A stretch of DNA of 64,000 bases from Promethearchaeati archaeon (GCA_013166775.1 JABLTJ010000003.1:62001-126000), one strand, 5' to 3'; shown: positions 7,699-17,749, counted from the first letter of the stretch. Numbers and translations are program-made. Notes: generated from the sequence alone by a model not told the origin.

Positions 7699-9639
7699 AT
7701 GGTCGTTTTCGAAGTAAATGAAGTAACATTATACAAAATGGGAGTTGGATGGTTATCTTCCAAAGCTTCTTTCACAGACAAAGAGGTATTATTTCCTGTT
7801 CTCGTTAAAAACCAAGATGATTTCCTGAAAACATTCAAAGTTGAAGTTGAAGGAGATGCTCTTCTATCCTCAATTGCTTTTGATACTGATATTGCAAAGG
7901 ATTTGGAGTTACATTACGATGGTAATGCATTAACTTCTCTATTTGAGCTTCTTTCTGGATCATCAGTTGAGCTTGAAACAAAAGATGAGAAGAAATTGAT
8001 AGGACAACTAATAGGCTATCAAGAGCTTGAAACTTCAAGTGATTCCGATGTTCCGAATCTAGAAATTGTTTTAGTAACAAAAGATAAGAAAATTCTTCAT
8101 TTGAATTCAAATGATTTACAAAGTATCATTCCAATTGAGGAATTTTATCAAAAATCTCTTTTAGATCAAATGGAAATCTTATCTAAGAGCAAGAAAGAAG
8201 ATGTCAAGAATTTAAAAATCTCTTTCACAGATGAAGGAGAGAAAGTTGTTACAGTATCTTATTTGACTGATTTACCTGCATGGCAATCATCGTACAGAAT
8301 CTATTCCCTTGATAAAGAAAATGCTGTTTTTGAATTGTGGAGTATTGTTACAAATAACAGTCAACAAGATTGGATAGATGCTGAACTGAGTTTGATAACT
8401 GGATTACCTATCTCATTTAGATATGATATTAGTTCTCCTTGGATAATTCAACGACCTTATGTTAAAAGACCTAATCAAATGGGAATTAGAGTAATGACTC
8501 CTGAAGCTGAATATGAAGAGTTAGCAGAGCCTTTAGCTCCAATGCCAGTTGCAGCAGCTCCAAGGAGAGTTAAGAAAATGGCAGCAAGAGCTATGGCTGA
8601 TATAGAATCGGGGGGATATATTGATGACGAATCCTATGAATATGGAATTGGAGCAGCTGAATCAGCAGAAGTTATAACTACAACTGAGAGTGTTTCATTC
8701 AGTCTCAAGCAACCTGTGACCATTAAGAAAGGGGAATCAGCTCTGTTGTTATTGCATTCAATGAACATTCCAAAGGAAACAATAAATATCTTCAACAAAC
8801 AACAACATGCATCTCATCCTTTCAAAGCTATTGAAGTTGAAAATGTTACTGGATATGGTTGGGAAGAAGGTCCAGTAACTATTTATGAAAAAGGTAGCTA
8901 TGCAGGAGAATCAATGATGAAACGAGTTTCAAAAGGAGATAAACAAATTATCCCCTATCTTGTGGAACAGGATATAATTATCATACAAGATGAGTCTTCT
9001 TCAACTAAGAAAATAGGCATTTCTCTTTCAGGACAATATTATGTTGAGACATATCTCAATAAGAAGATATTCAAACTTGAAATAGATAACAAGAGCGACC
9101 AAGAGAAGGTAATCATTTGCGAAATTCCTAAACAGTATGGTTTCGAATTGGATGAAAAGAAATTGAAGATTGAGACAAAAGAAACTCCTAATTATTTCAG
9201 AGCTAGATTAGTAGTTAATCAGAAATCACTCACTAAATTACAGATTCCAATCCAAAAGAAGACATCTGAGAGTGTTTCGATTGCATCAATCTCTGATGAG
9301 TATCTTGAAGATTTAATAAAATTGGAAACTATAACTGAAAAACAAGCTTCAATTCTTAAGAAGATTAAACAAACAAGAATAGAGAAGAAACAGATAAATG
9401 AACAAATCAATCTTGAACAAACTAATCTTAACAGAATCGACCAAGAATACCAAAGAATAACTTCATCGATAGAAGTGCTTACAAGTCAAGGAGAAGAAGG
9501 AAAAACTAGAGCAAAATACGTCGAAAGAATGAATAATCTTTTTGAAACAATGGAGAATAAAAGACACTCAATTGAAGAACTTCAAGAAAGAATAAAAACA
9601 ATAGATGAAGAGATATACAAGCTACTAGATAAACTCTAA
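7699..9639 (+). CDS. DUF4139-domain protein with C-terminal coiled coil
   Basis: 646 residues. The centre (about 180-540) carries DUF4139 hallmarks: LTDLPAWQSSYRIYSL, then ELWSIVTNNSQQDWIDAELSLITG, and the QDIIIIQDESSS/YYVETYLNKKIF strand block. The last about 100 residues are a charged coiled coil (IKQTRIEKKQINEQI...ELQERIKTIDEEI). No signal peptide or membrane segment, so cytoplasmic. An Ala/Met/Pro-rich linker near residue 275 looks disordered. DUF4139 proteins are widespread with poorly known roles. The TTG at 7690 is in frame, but the ATG at 7699 is the better start. Confidence 0.75.
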   Translation: MVVFEVNEVTLYKMGVGWLSSKASFTDKEVLFPVLVKNQDDFLKTFKVEVEGDALLSSIAFDTDIAKDLELHYDGNALTSLFELLSGSSVELETKDEKKLIGQLIGYQELETSSDSDVPNLEIVLVTKDKKILHLNSNDLQSIIPIEEFYQKSLLDQMEILSKSKKEDVKNLKISFTDEGEKVVTVSYLTDLPAWQSSYRIYSLDKENAVFELWSIVTNNSQQDWIDAELSLITGLPISFRYDISSPWIIQRPYVKRPNQMGIRVMTPEAEYEELAEPLAPMPVAAAPRRVKKMAARAMADIESGGYIDDESYEYGIGAAESAEVITTTESVSFSLKQPVTIKKGESALLLLHSMNIPKETINIFNKQQHASHPFKAIEVENVTGYGWEEGPVTIYEKGSYAGESMMKRVSKGDKQIIPYLVEQDIIIIQDESSSTKKIGISLSGQYYVETYLNKKIFKLEIDNKSDQEKVIICEIPKQYGFELDEKKLKIETKETPNYFRARLVVNQKSLTKLQIPIQKKTSESVSIASISDEYLEDLIKLETITEKQASILKKIKQTRIEKKQINEQINLEQTNLNRIDQEYQRITSSIEVLTSQGEEGKTRAKYVERMNNLFETMENKRHSIEELQERIKTIDEEIYKLLDKL

Positions 9640-9640
9640 C

Positions 9641-9663
9641 TTATCTTTTTCCATATTTTTTTT
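9641..9663 (+). terminator. T-tract terminator after the DUF4139 gene
   Basis: Two T runs (five and eight) right after the stop codon at 9639, the usual form of archaeal oligo-T terminators. The rest of 9664-9854 shows nothing gene-like. Confidence 0.4.
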
Positions 9664-9854
9664 AACTATCCAATCAACCACTATTATATGAAAATCAAGA
9701 ATTTCTTCAGAAGATTTACCAAAATATACATACACGGAATCCCATAGTTACAGAAGACAAACAATTGAACGTTCTTATGAAGTTATCAGTGATAAAAGCT
9801 GAAATATAAAAAATTTTCACTAAAAAACTTTTTATTACCCTTTTTTATTTTAAT

Positions 9855-10715
9855 ATGATACATATGTTTGATTTAGAACAAGTCTCTGAAAATGTATGGG
9901 CTCACACAAAGGGAGAGACAAGAGGAAATGTTGCATTTATCAGATTGAAGCAAAGCGGAATCATGGTTGATACAGGGATGGATCCAAAAACTGCTAAAAT
10001 AGCGAGAGATGCAGCTGAAAAAGAAATGGAAGTTCCGATCAAGTATCTAGTTATTACTCACCATCACGGTGATCATGTATTTGGTAATCAAGTACTGGAA
10101 GACTGTGAGATAATCTCTTCAAAAGACATGAAAGAAATAATGGAGGAACAAGTTTCTACAACTTGGACTAAAGAAAAGCTTGAGGAGAGAATGGAACAAG
10201 TTCCGGAATTCAAGGATAAATGGGATGATTTGCGATTTGTTCTGCCTACTACTACATTTGAAGGAGAATATACTATTGAGGAAGAAGGAGTAAAAGTTGA
10301 AATTGTACAAACAAATGGTCATACAAGAGGAAGTAGTTATTTATACATACCAAACGATAATATAGTTATAACAGGAGATTTGCTCTTTGCTGAAACTTTT
10401 CCATATGGGGGAGATCCTTCAGTAGATCCATATTTGTGGATAGATGCATATACTCAGATGATTTATTTGAACCCAGTTAAAGTGGTTCCAGGTCATGGTC
10501 CGATAACATTCAAAGAAGAACTTGAAATACAACAAAAATACCTAGAAATGTTAGTGAAAAAAATTGAGGATCTTGTTGTTGATGGATTGACCAAAGAAGA
10601 AGTTCTTGAGAGAACAGATTTTCCTGAATTTCCCTACGAAGTAGATCCAAATCGATTAAAATCAATGTTAGAAAGATGCTTCGACGTAATTAAAGAAGCT
10701 GTAGAAAGCTATTAG
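9855..10715 (+). CDS. Metallo-beta-lactamase-fold hydrolase
   Basis: 286 residues of the MBL fold. Zinc motifs: HHHGDH at 69-74, the histidine in TNGHTRGSSYLY, the aspartate in ITGDLLFAETF and the final histidine in VPGHGP, so a complete dinuclear site. Members include glyoxalase II-like thioesterases and lactonases; the C-terminal helical tail (about 220-286) resembles that of generic MBL hydrolases. Single gene behind a T-rich promoter. Substrate unknown. Confidence 0.85.
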   Translation: MIHMFDLEQVSENVWAHTKGETRGNVAFIRLKQSGIMVDTGMDPKTAKIARDAAEKEMEVPIKYLVITHHHGDHVFGNQVLEDCEIISSKDMKEIMEEQVSTTWTKEKLEERMEQVPEFKDKWDDLRFVLPTTTFEGEYTIEEEGVKVEIVQTNGHTRGSSYLYIPNDNIVITGDLLFAETFPYGGDPSVDPYLWIDAYTQMIYLNPVKVVPGHGPITFKEELEIQQKYLEMLVKKIEDLVVDGLTKEEVLERTDFPEFPYEVDPNRLKSMLERCFDVIKEAVESY

Positions 10716-10757
10716 AATGAAATATGTGTGAAAAATTGATAAAGACATTTAATTTTC

Positions 10758-11480
10758 TCATAATCTTCCTTTTAGCCAAGAATCAATCGTTTCAAACATC
10801 TGTTGTCTCCCTGCATCTTTGGGAATTACATGACCACCATTTTCAATCCAAACTAGCTGTCTGTCTGTTGTATTGACATTACTGTAAATCAACTTAGCAT
10901 GTTTGTCAGGTACACTAAGATCTTTCTTACTTTGTATAATCAAGATGGGGACTTGAATGTTTTTTACTTGCTTCTTAGTTTCTTTCAACATTTTATATAA
11001 CTCACTTACACTCTTTATTGGATAATGCTCGTAGCTTTTGTGAGTAGATAGAGCTTCTAAATCTTCCCATCCACTTTCTTCATTTTTGTACCTTGGATAG
11101 ACATAATGAACTAATGGAATTGATAAGAGGTGCATACGCCAATCTGGTGCTTTGTAAACAGGAGCTAAAGTGATAATTCCTGCAACATCTTTATTCCTTG
11201 CTCCTAAAAGTAAGGTTATTGTTCCTCCCATAGATAATCCAACAACGAAAACTTTCTTACACTTATTACTTAATTCATCCAATTTTAATTGAGCAAATTC
11301 TACCCAATCAGTCCATTTTTTTGTAGTTAAATCTTCTTCCGTAGTTTCATGTCCTGGTAGTGTAATATTTCGAACAGAGAATCCTCTGTCTGTTAAGAAT
11401 TCTTCAAGAGGGATCATTTCAAAATGAGTTCCTGTAAAACCATGAATGAGTAAAAATCCTATTTTTTCATTAGAAGACAT
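10758..11480 (-). CDS. Carboxylesterase / monoacylglycerol-lipase-like hydrolase
   Basis: About 240 residues from the ATG at 11480 (MSSNEKIGFLLIHGFTG); the frame extends to 11573 but that extension is AT-rich and unlike the family. Oxyanion motif LIHGFTG, nucleophile elbow GLSMGG, acid in SKKDLSVPD and His in NGGHVIPKD: a complete Ser-Asp-His triad of the EST/monoglyceride lipase type. Cytoplasmic, no signal peptide. Likely a short-chain esterase or lipase. Confidence 0.85.
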   Translation of the reverse strand: MSSNEKIGFLLIHGFTGTHFEMIPLEEFLTDRGFSVRNITLPGHETTEEDLTTKKWTDWVEFAQLKLDELSNKCKKVFVVGLSMGGTITLLLGARNKDVAGIITLAPVYKAPDWRMHLLSIPLVHYVYPRYKNEESGWEDLEALSTHKSYEHYPIKSVSELYKMLKETKKQVKNIQVPILIIQSKKDLSVPDKHAKLIYSNVNTTDRQLVWIENGGHVIPKDAGRQQMFETIDSWLKGRL

Positions 11481-11582
11481 TTGAATCGTGCTTAAATTTA
11501 GACAAATTTCATTCTTTAAAAATATTATAGTTTTAGAGTGTTTATCAGAAAAATTCAATAAGAGGTTAAACAAATTATCCTT

Positions 11583-12167
11583 GTGTTAGATTATTTGTGG
11601 TTTTGGTCAATAATCGTATTCTTCTCAGCTGTGTTAGTCGTATGGTTAATATTTTCCATATATAGAGGAATAAGACATGAAGTATTTCTGGTTGTAAGCT
11701 TTATTTTCTTGATAATAGCTTTGAGTGTCCCTGAAACTGCAGGTAGCTATGGTAGACTAGATTATTACACTCTGATTTCCATAATTCTAGCATCAATCGG
11801 ATTTACCTCCATTTTTGTGGGTGCTCTTTCTACTGGAAGAAGATGGGTAAAAAGAAGAGGAACAGCAAATCTTAACAAATTCACGAATTTGTTGTTTTTT
11901 GCCTATTTTAGACATCCAATAACTTTTGGATGCATGCTTATCTCATTTTCTACAATCTTCTTAATTAGTTCTATAGTCTCCAATGTTCTTGCAGTTGTTG
12001 CTATTTTATCTTTTGTCTTATCCTCATTTGAGAGAGACGTCTTTTTACAGAAAGCTTACGGGTATCCTTACAAATTTTACATGAAAAAAGTTCCACGATT
12101 TAATATATTTCATGGAATCTTAAGATCAATCCTAGTAAGAAAAAAGGAAATAGAAACAGAAGAATGA
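11583..12167 (+). CDS. ICMT/phospholipid-methyltransferase-like membrane protein
   Basis: 194 residues, GTG start. Four or five membrane helices; the C-terminal half has the isoprenylcysteine carboxyl methyltransferase/PEMT signature: YFRHPITFGCML, then a helix, then FERDVFLQKAYGYPYKFYMKKVPRF (the 'RHP..G' and 'E...l...fG..Y..Y...vPrf' elements). Such enzymes use S-adenosylmethionine to methylate lipids or prenylated cysteines at the membrane. Substrate unknown; divergent from the esterase at 11480. Confidence 0.7.
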   Translation: MLDYLWFWSIIVFFSAVLVVWLIFSIYRGIRHEVFLVVSFIFLIIALSVPETAGSYGRLDYYTLISIILASIGFTSIFVGALSTGRRWVKRRGTANLNKFTNLLFFAYFRHPITFGCMLISFSTIFLISSIVSNVLAVVAILSFVLSSFERDVFLQKAYGYPYKFYMKKVPRFNIFHGILRSILVRKKEIETEE

Positions 12168-12193
12168 TTCCTAGATAGGTCTGCGTTTTCTTT

Positions 12194-12382
12194 GTGAATC
12201 AGAAATACATAATTTATTTCTCTCAAAGTACCTTCAGAGGAATCCAAATGGAAGAAGATTTACTAGGAATACCTATGATAGGAGAGAAAATACTATGTTT
12301 TACTATACAGACACCGCATGGAAAAATGATTTTTCCAAAAGATATGAAAGAGAGTTGGTGGGTACTATTTCAAAGATATTGA
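12194..12382 (+). CDS. Small ORF of uncertain status, 62 aa
   Basis: GTG-started ORF (residues include GIPMIGEKILCFTIQTPHG) lying 26 bases after the methyltransferase. Its stop codon falls inside a terminator-like hairpin, which supports a transcribed unit, but there is no recognised domain and no obvious ribosome-binding site. It could equally be a decayed gene or chance. Confidence 0.3.
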   Translation: MNQKYIIYFSQSTFRGIQMEEDLLGIPMIGEKILCFTIQTPHGKMIFPKDMKESWWVLFQRY

Positions 12383-12405
12383 GGAATGAATACCTCAATC
12401 TTTTT
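12378..12405 (+). terminator. Hairpin terminator
   Basis: Perfect 7-bp inverted repeat ATTGAGG/CCTCAAT with an 8-base loop, followed by CTTTTT. Placed after the 11583-12382 unit and before the hydrolase at 12451. Confidence 0.55.
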
Positions 12406-12450
12406 CATTTTATAGAAAAGAAATAAGAACCCCCATACTTAATTTAGATT

Positions 12451-13293
12451 ATGAATGAAGAAATTCAGTTCATAACTACTAGAGAAAAACCTGAATTCAA
12501 GATAAGATTAGCAAAATTCCCTTCCAAGGAAGAGAAATATTCTCATCGTAACATAATTGTTATACCTGGCTGGTTAAGTGCTATAGATAATTTTACTCCA
12601 ATGGCTAAAGCTTTGCAAAAATATAGTAATGTTATAATCTATGAACCCAGAGGTTTTGGGAAATCCATTACTTCTCATAAGAAAGGTTATTTCAGTTCAG
12701 AAGAATATAATGATGAATTATCAAAAGTAATTGAACATCTTGGTCTGAAAAACAAGGAATTCATCATTCTTGGTAGCTGTTCAGGAGGTTCACAAACATT
12801 TTGTCACTATTTAGATGGAGACGGACCTAAACCTAGAGCTTTGGTGATTTTTAGCCCTCAAGAGTTCTACAATACTCCATTTTTTGTTCCTGCTCTAGGA
12901 TTAATCCCAACATTCATTATGATTTTTGTTCAGAAGATGATAATCGTACTCTATAGATTTTATTTAAAGGTTCGACGAACAGGAGAATCAGCTAATGTAA
13001 CTTGGGCAGCAGATAGATTGAGGAAAAATGATGATTGGAGTCTTCGTCGATTTGTTGTAGAGTTTATAGTTAAGTATGATATACGAGATAGACAAAAAGA
13101 GATTGATGTTCCAATACAAATGATAGTTGCAAAACAAGATCATTTTGTGGATCCTGAGAAATCAAAGAAATTTATTCATCTCACTGATTCAGAAATTGTT
13201 GAGATTCAGACTGATATGCACAGAATATACGAAGGTAAAGAAGATGAAATAGCCAAAAAAATGAATGATTTCTTGACTAAACTAGCCTATTAA
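12451..13293 (+). CDS. Alpha/beta hydrolase with cysteine nucleophile elbow
   Basis: 280 residues, paralogue of the protein at 6782 (shared IPGWL, YEPRGFGKS, hydrophobic cap, AKQDHFVDPE acid, DMHRIYEG histidine). The nucleophile elbow reads LGSCSGGS: the catalytic position holds Cys where the paralogue has Ser. Cys elbows occur in dienelactone hydrolases (known). Activity may be shifted or weak (inference). Cytoplasmic, possibly membrane-associated through its cap helix. Confidence 0.8.
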   Translation: MNEEIQFITTREKPEFKIRLAKFPSKEEKYSHRNIIVIPGWLSAIDNFTPMAKALQKYSNVIIYEPRGFGKSITSHKKGYFSSEEYNDELSKVIEHLGLKNKEFIILGSCSGGSQTFCHYLDGDGPKPRALVIFSPQEFYNTPFFVPALGLIPTFIMIFVQKMIIVLYRFYLKVRRTGESANVTWAADRLRKNDDWSLRRFVVEFIVKYDIRDRQKEIDVPIQMIVAKQDHFVDPEKSKKFIHLTDSEIVEIQTDMHRIYEGKEDEIAKKMNDFLTKLAY

Positions 13294-13299
13294 ATATCA

Positions 13300-14193
13300 T
13301 TAATCATCATCGTAATTACTCTTAATTGGTTCAAATACTGGCACTAGAGATAATATTACCGTTTTCTTTCCAGTATGAGTTCCAACTAAAGGTGTTGCAA
13401 TTGTAAAATATTCATTACGTATCTTCAGTCTATTCTTTATTTTGTCTCGCAGTTTGCTAGCACCCCTAGGATTAGCAACATGTGAAATTACCATGTCGAA
13501 AATTAGATTCTTGTTAACACGTTTTAACGATGCTTTCAGCATCCGATTCAACATTTGATTTTCAGAGAAAAGTCCAGGAAATTTTGGTTGAAGAACCTTT
13601 TTTTCCTCAAGTACCAAAATCGGCTTAATTCTCAAGAAATTTGTAGTCTTAAGAATAAATTTAGATTTCAATCTGCCTGATTTGTAGATGTTATCAAATG
13701 TATGAAAACCAGCGCATAATAATGAATCTTTTTTCATATGAGTGATTGTATCTTTAATTTCATTTATTGAGCAACCTTTATTTGCTAATTCTACAATATT
13801 TAAAGCAATTAAACCCTCTACTCCTGAAGCTGAATCGGAGTTTACTAAAACTACTTTATCACCAATCTTTCTAGCTGCTATAGCTGCAGAAGCGTAAGTT
13901 CCACTCAGTTCTTTAGATACTGTTACACAAAAAACAAAATCGTACTTCTGCTTCTGAATGAAATTTTCAAAAACCTTATAAAAACTTGCAGGATCTGGAG
14001 CAGCTGTAGTAGGGATTTTTTCTAATCTTTCAAGAATTTCATAATACTCATCAAATGAAATGTCTTTTCCGAGACGAAGTGCTTTATCTTCAAAGGAAAC
14101 AATTTGAGATATTATTTCTATTTTATTATCCCTTATGACATCGAGAGGTAGATCTGCAGATGTATCAGTAATTACTTTTATTTTCAAATGCAT
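13300..14193 (-). CDS. DegV family fatty-acid-binding protein
   Basis: 297 residues, complete DegV: N-terminal KVITDTSADLP, lid motif TTAAPDP, SKELSGTYASA, NSDSASGVEGL, then the C-terminal domain with YKSGRLKSK and GTHTGKKTVIL. In bacteria DegV/FakB proteins deliver a bound fatty acid to FakA; no FakA-like kinase is visible here, so the role in an ether-lipid archaeon is open. Tandem with the next DegV gene (14275), separated by 81 bases. Confidence 0.92.
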   Translation of the reverse strand: MHLKIKVITDTSADLPLDVIRDNKIEIISQIVSFEDKALRLGKDISFDEYYEILERLEKIPTTAAPDPASFYKVFENFIQKQKYDFVFCVTVSKELSGTYASAAIAARKIGDKVVLVNSDSASGVEGLIALNIVELANKGCSINEIKDTITHMKKDSLLCAGFHTFDNIYKSGRLKSKFILKTTNFLRIKPILVLEEKKVLQPKFPGLFSENQMLNRMLKASLKRVNKNLIFDMVISHVANPRGASKLRDKIKNRLKIRNEYFTIATPLVGTHTGKKTVILSLVPVFEPIKSNYDDD

Positions 14194-14274
14194 CTAGATT
14201 TTATATTTGCACATAGCAAAAAACTTTACTGAATATACAAAATTAACTAAGTCAAAAATAAGACACAAGAATAA

Positions 14275-15135
14275 TTAATCTATTGAAGGTAATAATCCCA
14301 TTATTATGGTTCCCTTTCCAGTATTTGTTCCAACTATTGGAGAACAATCAGTAATATAGCTTTCATTTATTTTCACTTTCTTTTTTATCATATTAGTAAC
14401 TCTTTCAGCTCCTTTGGGATTTTCAACGTTAGATACAATAAGGTCATAAGTCAATTCAACTTTTGCTCGTTTGATAATAATATCAACTAATCTCTTTTCC
14501 ATATGAGATTTAAGAAAGAATCCTGGAAATGTTGAAATCAATTCTCCTGGTCGTTCCATTACCGCTACAGGCTTTATTCCGATAAATTTGGTTAGATATA
14601 ACACAAACTTGGATTTTAATCTACCAGACTTGTAAACATTATCAAGTGTGAAGAATCCCACATCTAGGATGTATTCATCCTTTAGTTCTTCGAATATTTC
14701 AAGAATCTCATCAATAGATTTACTTTCACTCAGAAGTTTAACTGCATTCAGAACAAACAAACCCTGCACTCCAGAAGCTGACTCTGTATTAAAAATGGTG
14801 ATCTTATCCTTATAATTCTTAGCAGCTATTCTTGCTGGATTTGCAGTAGAAGAGAGTTTTTCAGATATTGAAATATATATTACATGGCCATATTTTTTTG
14901 TTTCCAAGCTTTCTTTGAATACTTCATCAAAATCTTGAGGTGTAGGAGTTGCATTTTTAGGCATCTCATTCATGTTCTTCAATCTTTGATAATAATCCTT
15001 TACAGAAATACCGATACCTATTTTCCATGCTTGATTTTCAAAGTGAATTGAATGAGGAACAGTTCCAATATCATATTTCTCTACAAATTCTAAAGGAAAA
15101 TCTGCTGCTGAATCAGTTACAACTCGAACCTTCAT
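14275..15135 (-). CDS. DegV family fatty-acid-binding protein
   Basis: 286 residues with full DegV signatures: RVVTDSAADFP, NATPTP, SEKLSSTANPA, NTESASGVQGL, VYKSGRLKSK and GTNTGKGTIIM. About the same length as its tandem neighbour and clearly paralogous. Third DegV copy in 9 kb, counting the broken gene at 5815. Confidence 0.92.
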   Translation of the reverse strand: MKVRVVTDSAADFPLEFVEKYDIGTVPHSIHFENQAWKIGIGISVKDYYQRLKNMNEMPKNATPTPQDFDEVFKESLETKKYGHVIYISISEKLSSTANPARIAAKNYKDKITIFNTESASGVQGLFVLNAVKLLSESKSIDEILEIFEELKDEYILDVGFFTLDNVYKSGRLKSKFVLYLTKFIGIKPVAVMERPGELISTFPGFFLKSHMEKRLVDIIIKRAKVELTYDLIVSNVENPKGAERVTNMIKKKVKINESYITDCSPIVGTNTGKGTIIMGLLPSID

Positions 15136-15249
15136 AGGACATATTGAAATAACTCACGTATAAGGTTTTACACTTGTTAATATATATGATTTTGAAATTA
15201 AACCTATAAATATTTAAAAAACATCAATTCTATTTCTCTTTGTCTTATC

Positions 15250-17010
15250 ATGAATACAAAAGAAATCGTTGATTGTGCAATGGGGAGAATAAAATCTGAT
15301 ATTGTCCTATTAAACGGTCAACTTGTCAATGTATATACTAAAGAGATAATTGAAGCAGATATTGCTATTAGTAAAGATAGAATTGTCCATGTTGGAAAGA
15401 ACACAAATGACCTAATTGGAGAAAATACCAGGGTTATTGACATTGAAGAGTCAATTATTTGCCCTGGTTTAATCGAATCTCATGTACATATTGAATCATC
15501 GATGTTAACTCTAAGTAGGTTTACAGAAGCTATTGTTCCCCATGGAACTACAACAGCAGTTATTGATCCTCATGAACTAGCAAATGTTGCTGGAATGGAA
15601 GGACTTGAAATTCTCGTTAATGAAGCAAGAAATTCCCCGATTAGCTATTTAATTGAATTACCCTCTTGCGTTCCTTCCTTACCAGGATTTGAAACTCCTG
15701 GTTCTACGATTGATTCAGAACAAGTAAAACAGTTGATTATAAGAGATGAATTCTTTGCATTAGCTGAAATGATGAATTATCCTGGAGTATTCTTAGGGCT
15801 TGAAGAGGTAATGACTAAAATAGATGCAACTAAAAAAGCAGGAAAAATTATTGAGGGACATGCTCCTCTTCTGAAGGAAAAAGAACTTCAGGCGTATGTT
15901 GCTGCTGGTATTTCATCTGATCATGAAGCAACGACGTTTGAGGAAGTTTTAGAAAAATTACGTTTAGGTATGAAATTACAAGTAAGAGAAGGTTCTTTTG
16001 CTAAAGATTTAGGGAATATTCTACAAAATCTAGATGAAAGTAAAATAGATACTCGCAATATATTAATTGCTTCTGATGATAGAAATCCAATTGATTTGAT
16101 AGAGAAAGGACATCTCAATTACACTTACAGGAAGATGGTTCAATTGGGGATGAATCCAATAGAAGCTATTCAAATGATGACTCTGAATACAGCTACTCAT
16201 TTAGGACTAGAGAAGGAAATTGGCGGAATAGCTCCAGGGAAAAGAGCTGATATAATTGTTGTAAACAATCTTGAGGAATTCAATATTAAAATGGTATTTG
16301 CTAAAGGTGAAGTATTATTCGAAAACGGAAAACTCGCTTTTCCAATTCAGGAAAAGAAGTTTCCTGATTTCATTCTAGATACTCTCTCAAAACTAGAAGT
16401 GCCAACCATTGAGAAATTGATGATAAAAGTTAATTCGCAAAATTATGTCAATGTCAGAGTGATAGGTGTAAGTGAGCATTCCTTAATTACTGAAAAGCTT
16501 GAAGCAGAACTCCAAGTACAAGATACTTTCGTTATTCCTGATATTGAAAACGATATTCTTCCGGTAGTAGTTCTTAATAGACATACAAAAGAGGAAAAAA
16601 TAGGTAAAGGATTTGTTAAAGGTTTAGGATTAAAACACGGTGCAATAGCTAGTACAGTAGCTCATGATAGTCATCAACTGATTTGTACAGGATCTAATTA
16701 TGAATTAATGCTTAAAGCAATAGAAGCATTAAAAGAGTCTCATGGAGGTTTAGTGGTTGTCACCATTGATAATATAACAATACTTCCTTTAAAATTCGCA
16801 GGAATCATGAGTACTGGAAAAATTGAGGATGTAGTCCGCCTGAATAAGGAGCTAAATAATGCTTTGAATACTCTAAATCCTGCAATATCCGAATCTTTTA
16901 TGGCGTTAGCATTCCTCGCATTACCAGTCATCCCTCATCTGAAAATCACAGATCATGGTCTAATAGATGTAGATGCTTTCGAAAAAGTGAATCCAATTAT
17001 AGAGGAGTAG
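15250..17010 (+). CDS. ade: Adenine deaminase
   Basis: 586 residues, usual length for AdeC-type adenine deaminase, converting adenine to hypoxanthine and ammonia. Amidohydrolase metal motif ESHVHIESS at 76-84, HGTTTAVIDPHE, EGHAP, and IASDDRNP late in the barrel. The C-terminal beta-domain (about 390-586) is the adenine deaminase C-terminal domain. Cytoplasmic. It can supply hypoxanthine for the xanthine dehydrogenases at 37 and 60-64 kb (inference). An AT-rich leader with a TATA-like run precedes the ATG. Confidence 0.93.
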   Translation: MNTKEIVDCAMGRIKSDIVLLNGQLVNVYTKEIIEADIAISKDRIVHVGKNTNDLIGENTRVIDIEESIICPGLIESHVHIESSMLTLSRFTEAIVPHGTTTAVIDPHELANVAGMEGLEILVNEARNSPISYLIELPSCVPSLPGFETPGSTIDSEQVKQLIIRDEFFALAEMMNYPGVFLGLEEVMTKIDATKKAGKIIEGHAPLLKEKELQAYVAAGISSDHEATTFEEVLEKLRLGMKLQVREGSFAKDLGNILQNLDESKIDTRNILIASDDRNPIDLIEKGHLNYTYRKMVQLGMNPIEAIQMMTLNTATHLGLEKEIGGIAPGKRADIIVVNNLEEFNIKMVFAKGEVLFENGKLAFPIQEKKFPDFILDTLSKLEVPTIEKLMIKVNSQNYVNVRVIGVSEHSLITEKLEAELQVQDTFVIPDIENDILPVVVLNRHTKEEKIGKGFVKGLGLKHGAIASTVAHDSHQLICTGSNYELMLKAIEALKESHGGLVVVTIDNITILPLKFAGIMSTGKIEDVVRLNKELNNALNTLNPAISESFMALAFLALPVIPHLKITDHGLIDVDAFEKVNPIIEE

Positions 17011-17033
17011 AAATAAATTTCGAGATTGATGGA

Positions 17034-17672
17034 ATGAAAAGTGGATATGGAGATTTAGTCAATGAAATTAACTCTCTTATCAAAAGTGAAGTAAATTTAA
17101 CTGTAGAGAGTAAAATAAAAAAATTTGAAGAATTAGGGCAACAGACTAAAGAAGAAATCTTTCTTGAAATGTGTTTTTGTATACTTACAGCAAACTTTCA
17201 AGCAGAAAGAGGAGTTATAATACATAAAGCAATTGAGAGAGGTTTTCTTACACTAAATGAAAAAAACCTAGCAAGAAAACTTAAGGAACTAGGTTATAGA
17301 TTTCCTAACACAAGATCGCAATACATAGTTGAATCTAGAGCTCAAATAAATCAGATTTATCAACTATCAATATTAGAAAAACCTGAAATCGAATCTAGAG
17401 AATGGTTAGTTCATAATATCAAAGGACTTGGAATGAAAGAATCAAGTCATTTTTTAAGAAATATTGGTTTTAAAGATCTTGCAATTATCGATTTTCACAT
17501 TATAGATTTACTAGAAAAATACGAAATTATCTCCAAACCTATAACTATGACTAAGAATAAATATCTTGAAATAGAAGGCATATTGCGTGATATTGCTCAT
17601 AAGTTAGAACTTTATCTAGCACAATTGGATTTATTTCTTTGGTTCATTGAAACTGGGAAGATAATAAAATAA
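17034..17672 (+). CDS. ogg: 8-oxoguanine DNA glycosylase/AP lyase, Ogg2 type
   Basis: 212 residues, the size of archaeal Ogg2. It excises 8-oxoguanine and nicks the abasic site. The helix-hairpin-helix runs around NIKGLGMKESSHFLRNIGF, with the catalytic Lys in KGLGMKESS and the catalytic Asp in LAIIDFHIIDLL. The N-terminal ILTANFQAERG matches the family helix. It starts 23 bases after ade, so the two may be cotranscribed. Confidence 0.85.
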   Translation: MKSGYGDLVNEINSLIKSEVNLTVESKIKKFEELGQQTKEEIFLEMCFCILTANFQAERGVIIHKAIERGFLTLNEKNLARKLKELGYRFPNTRSQYIVESRAQINQIYQLSILEKPEIESREWLVHNIKGLGMKESSHFLRNIGFKDLAIIDFHIIDLLEKYEIISKPITMTKNKYLEIEGILRDIAHKLELYLAQLDLFLWFIETGKIIK

Positions 17673-17749
17673 TGCGAATTTTACTCCTCCAAACTAGCAA
17701 TAATATAAATAATTAGAATATCTTAGTTTAATTAGCTGGAAGAGAGGAA

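Noticed and set aside
7835-8110. Minus-strand ORF opposite the DUF4139 gene
   Set aside because: Antisense shadow with Leu/Gln-rich low-complexity content.
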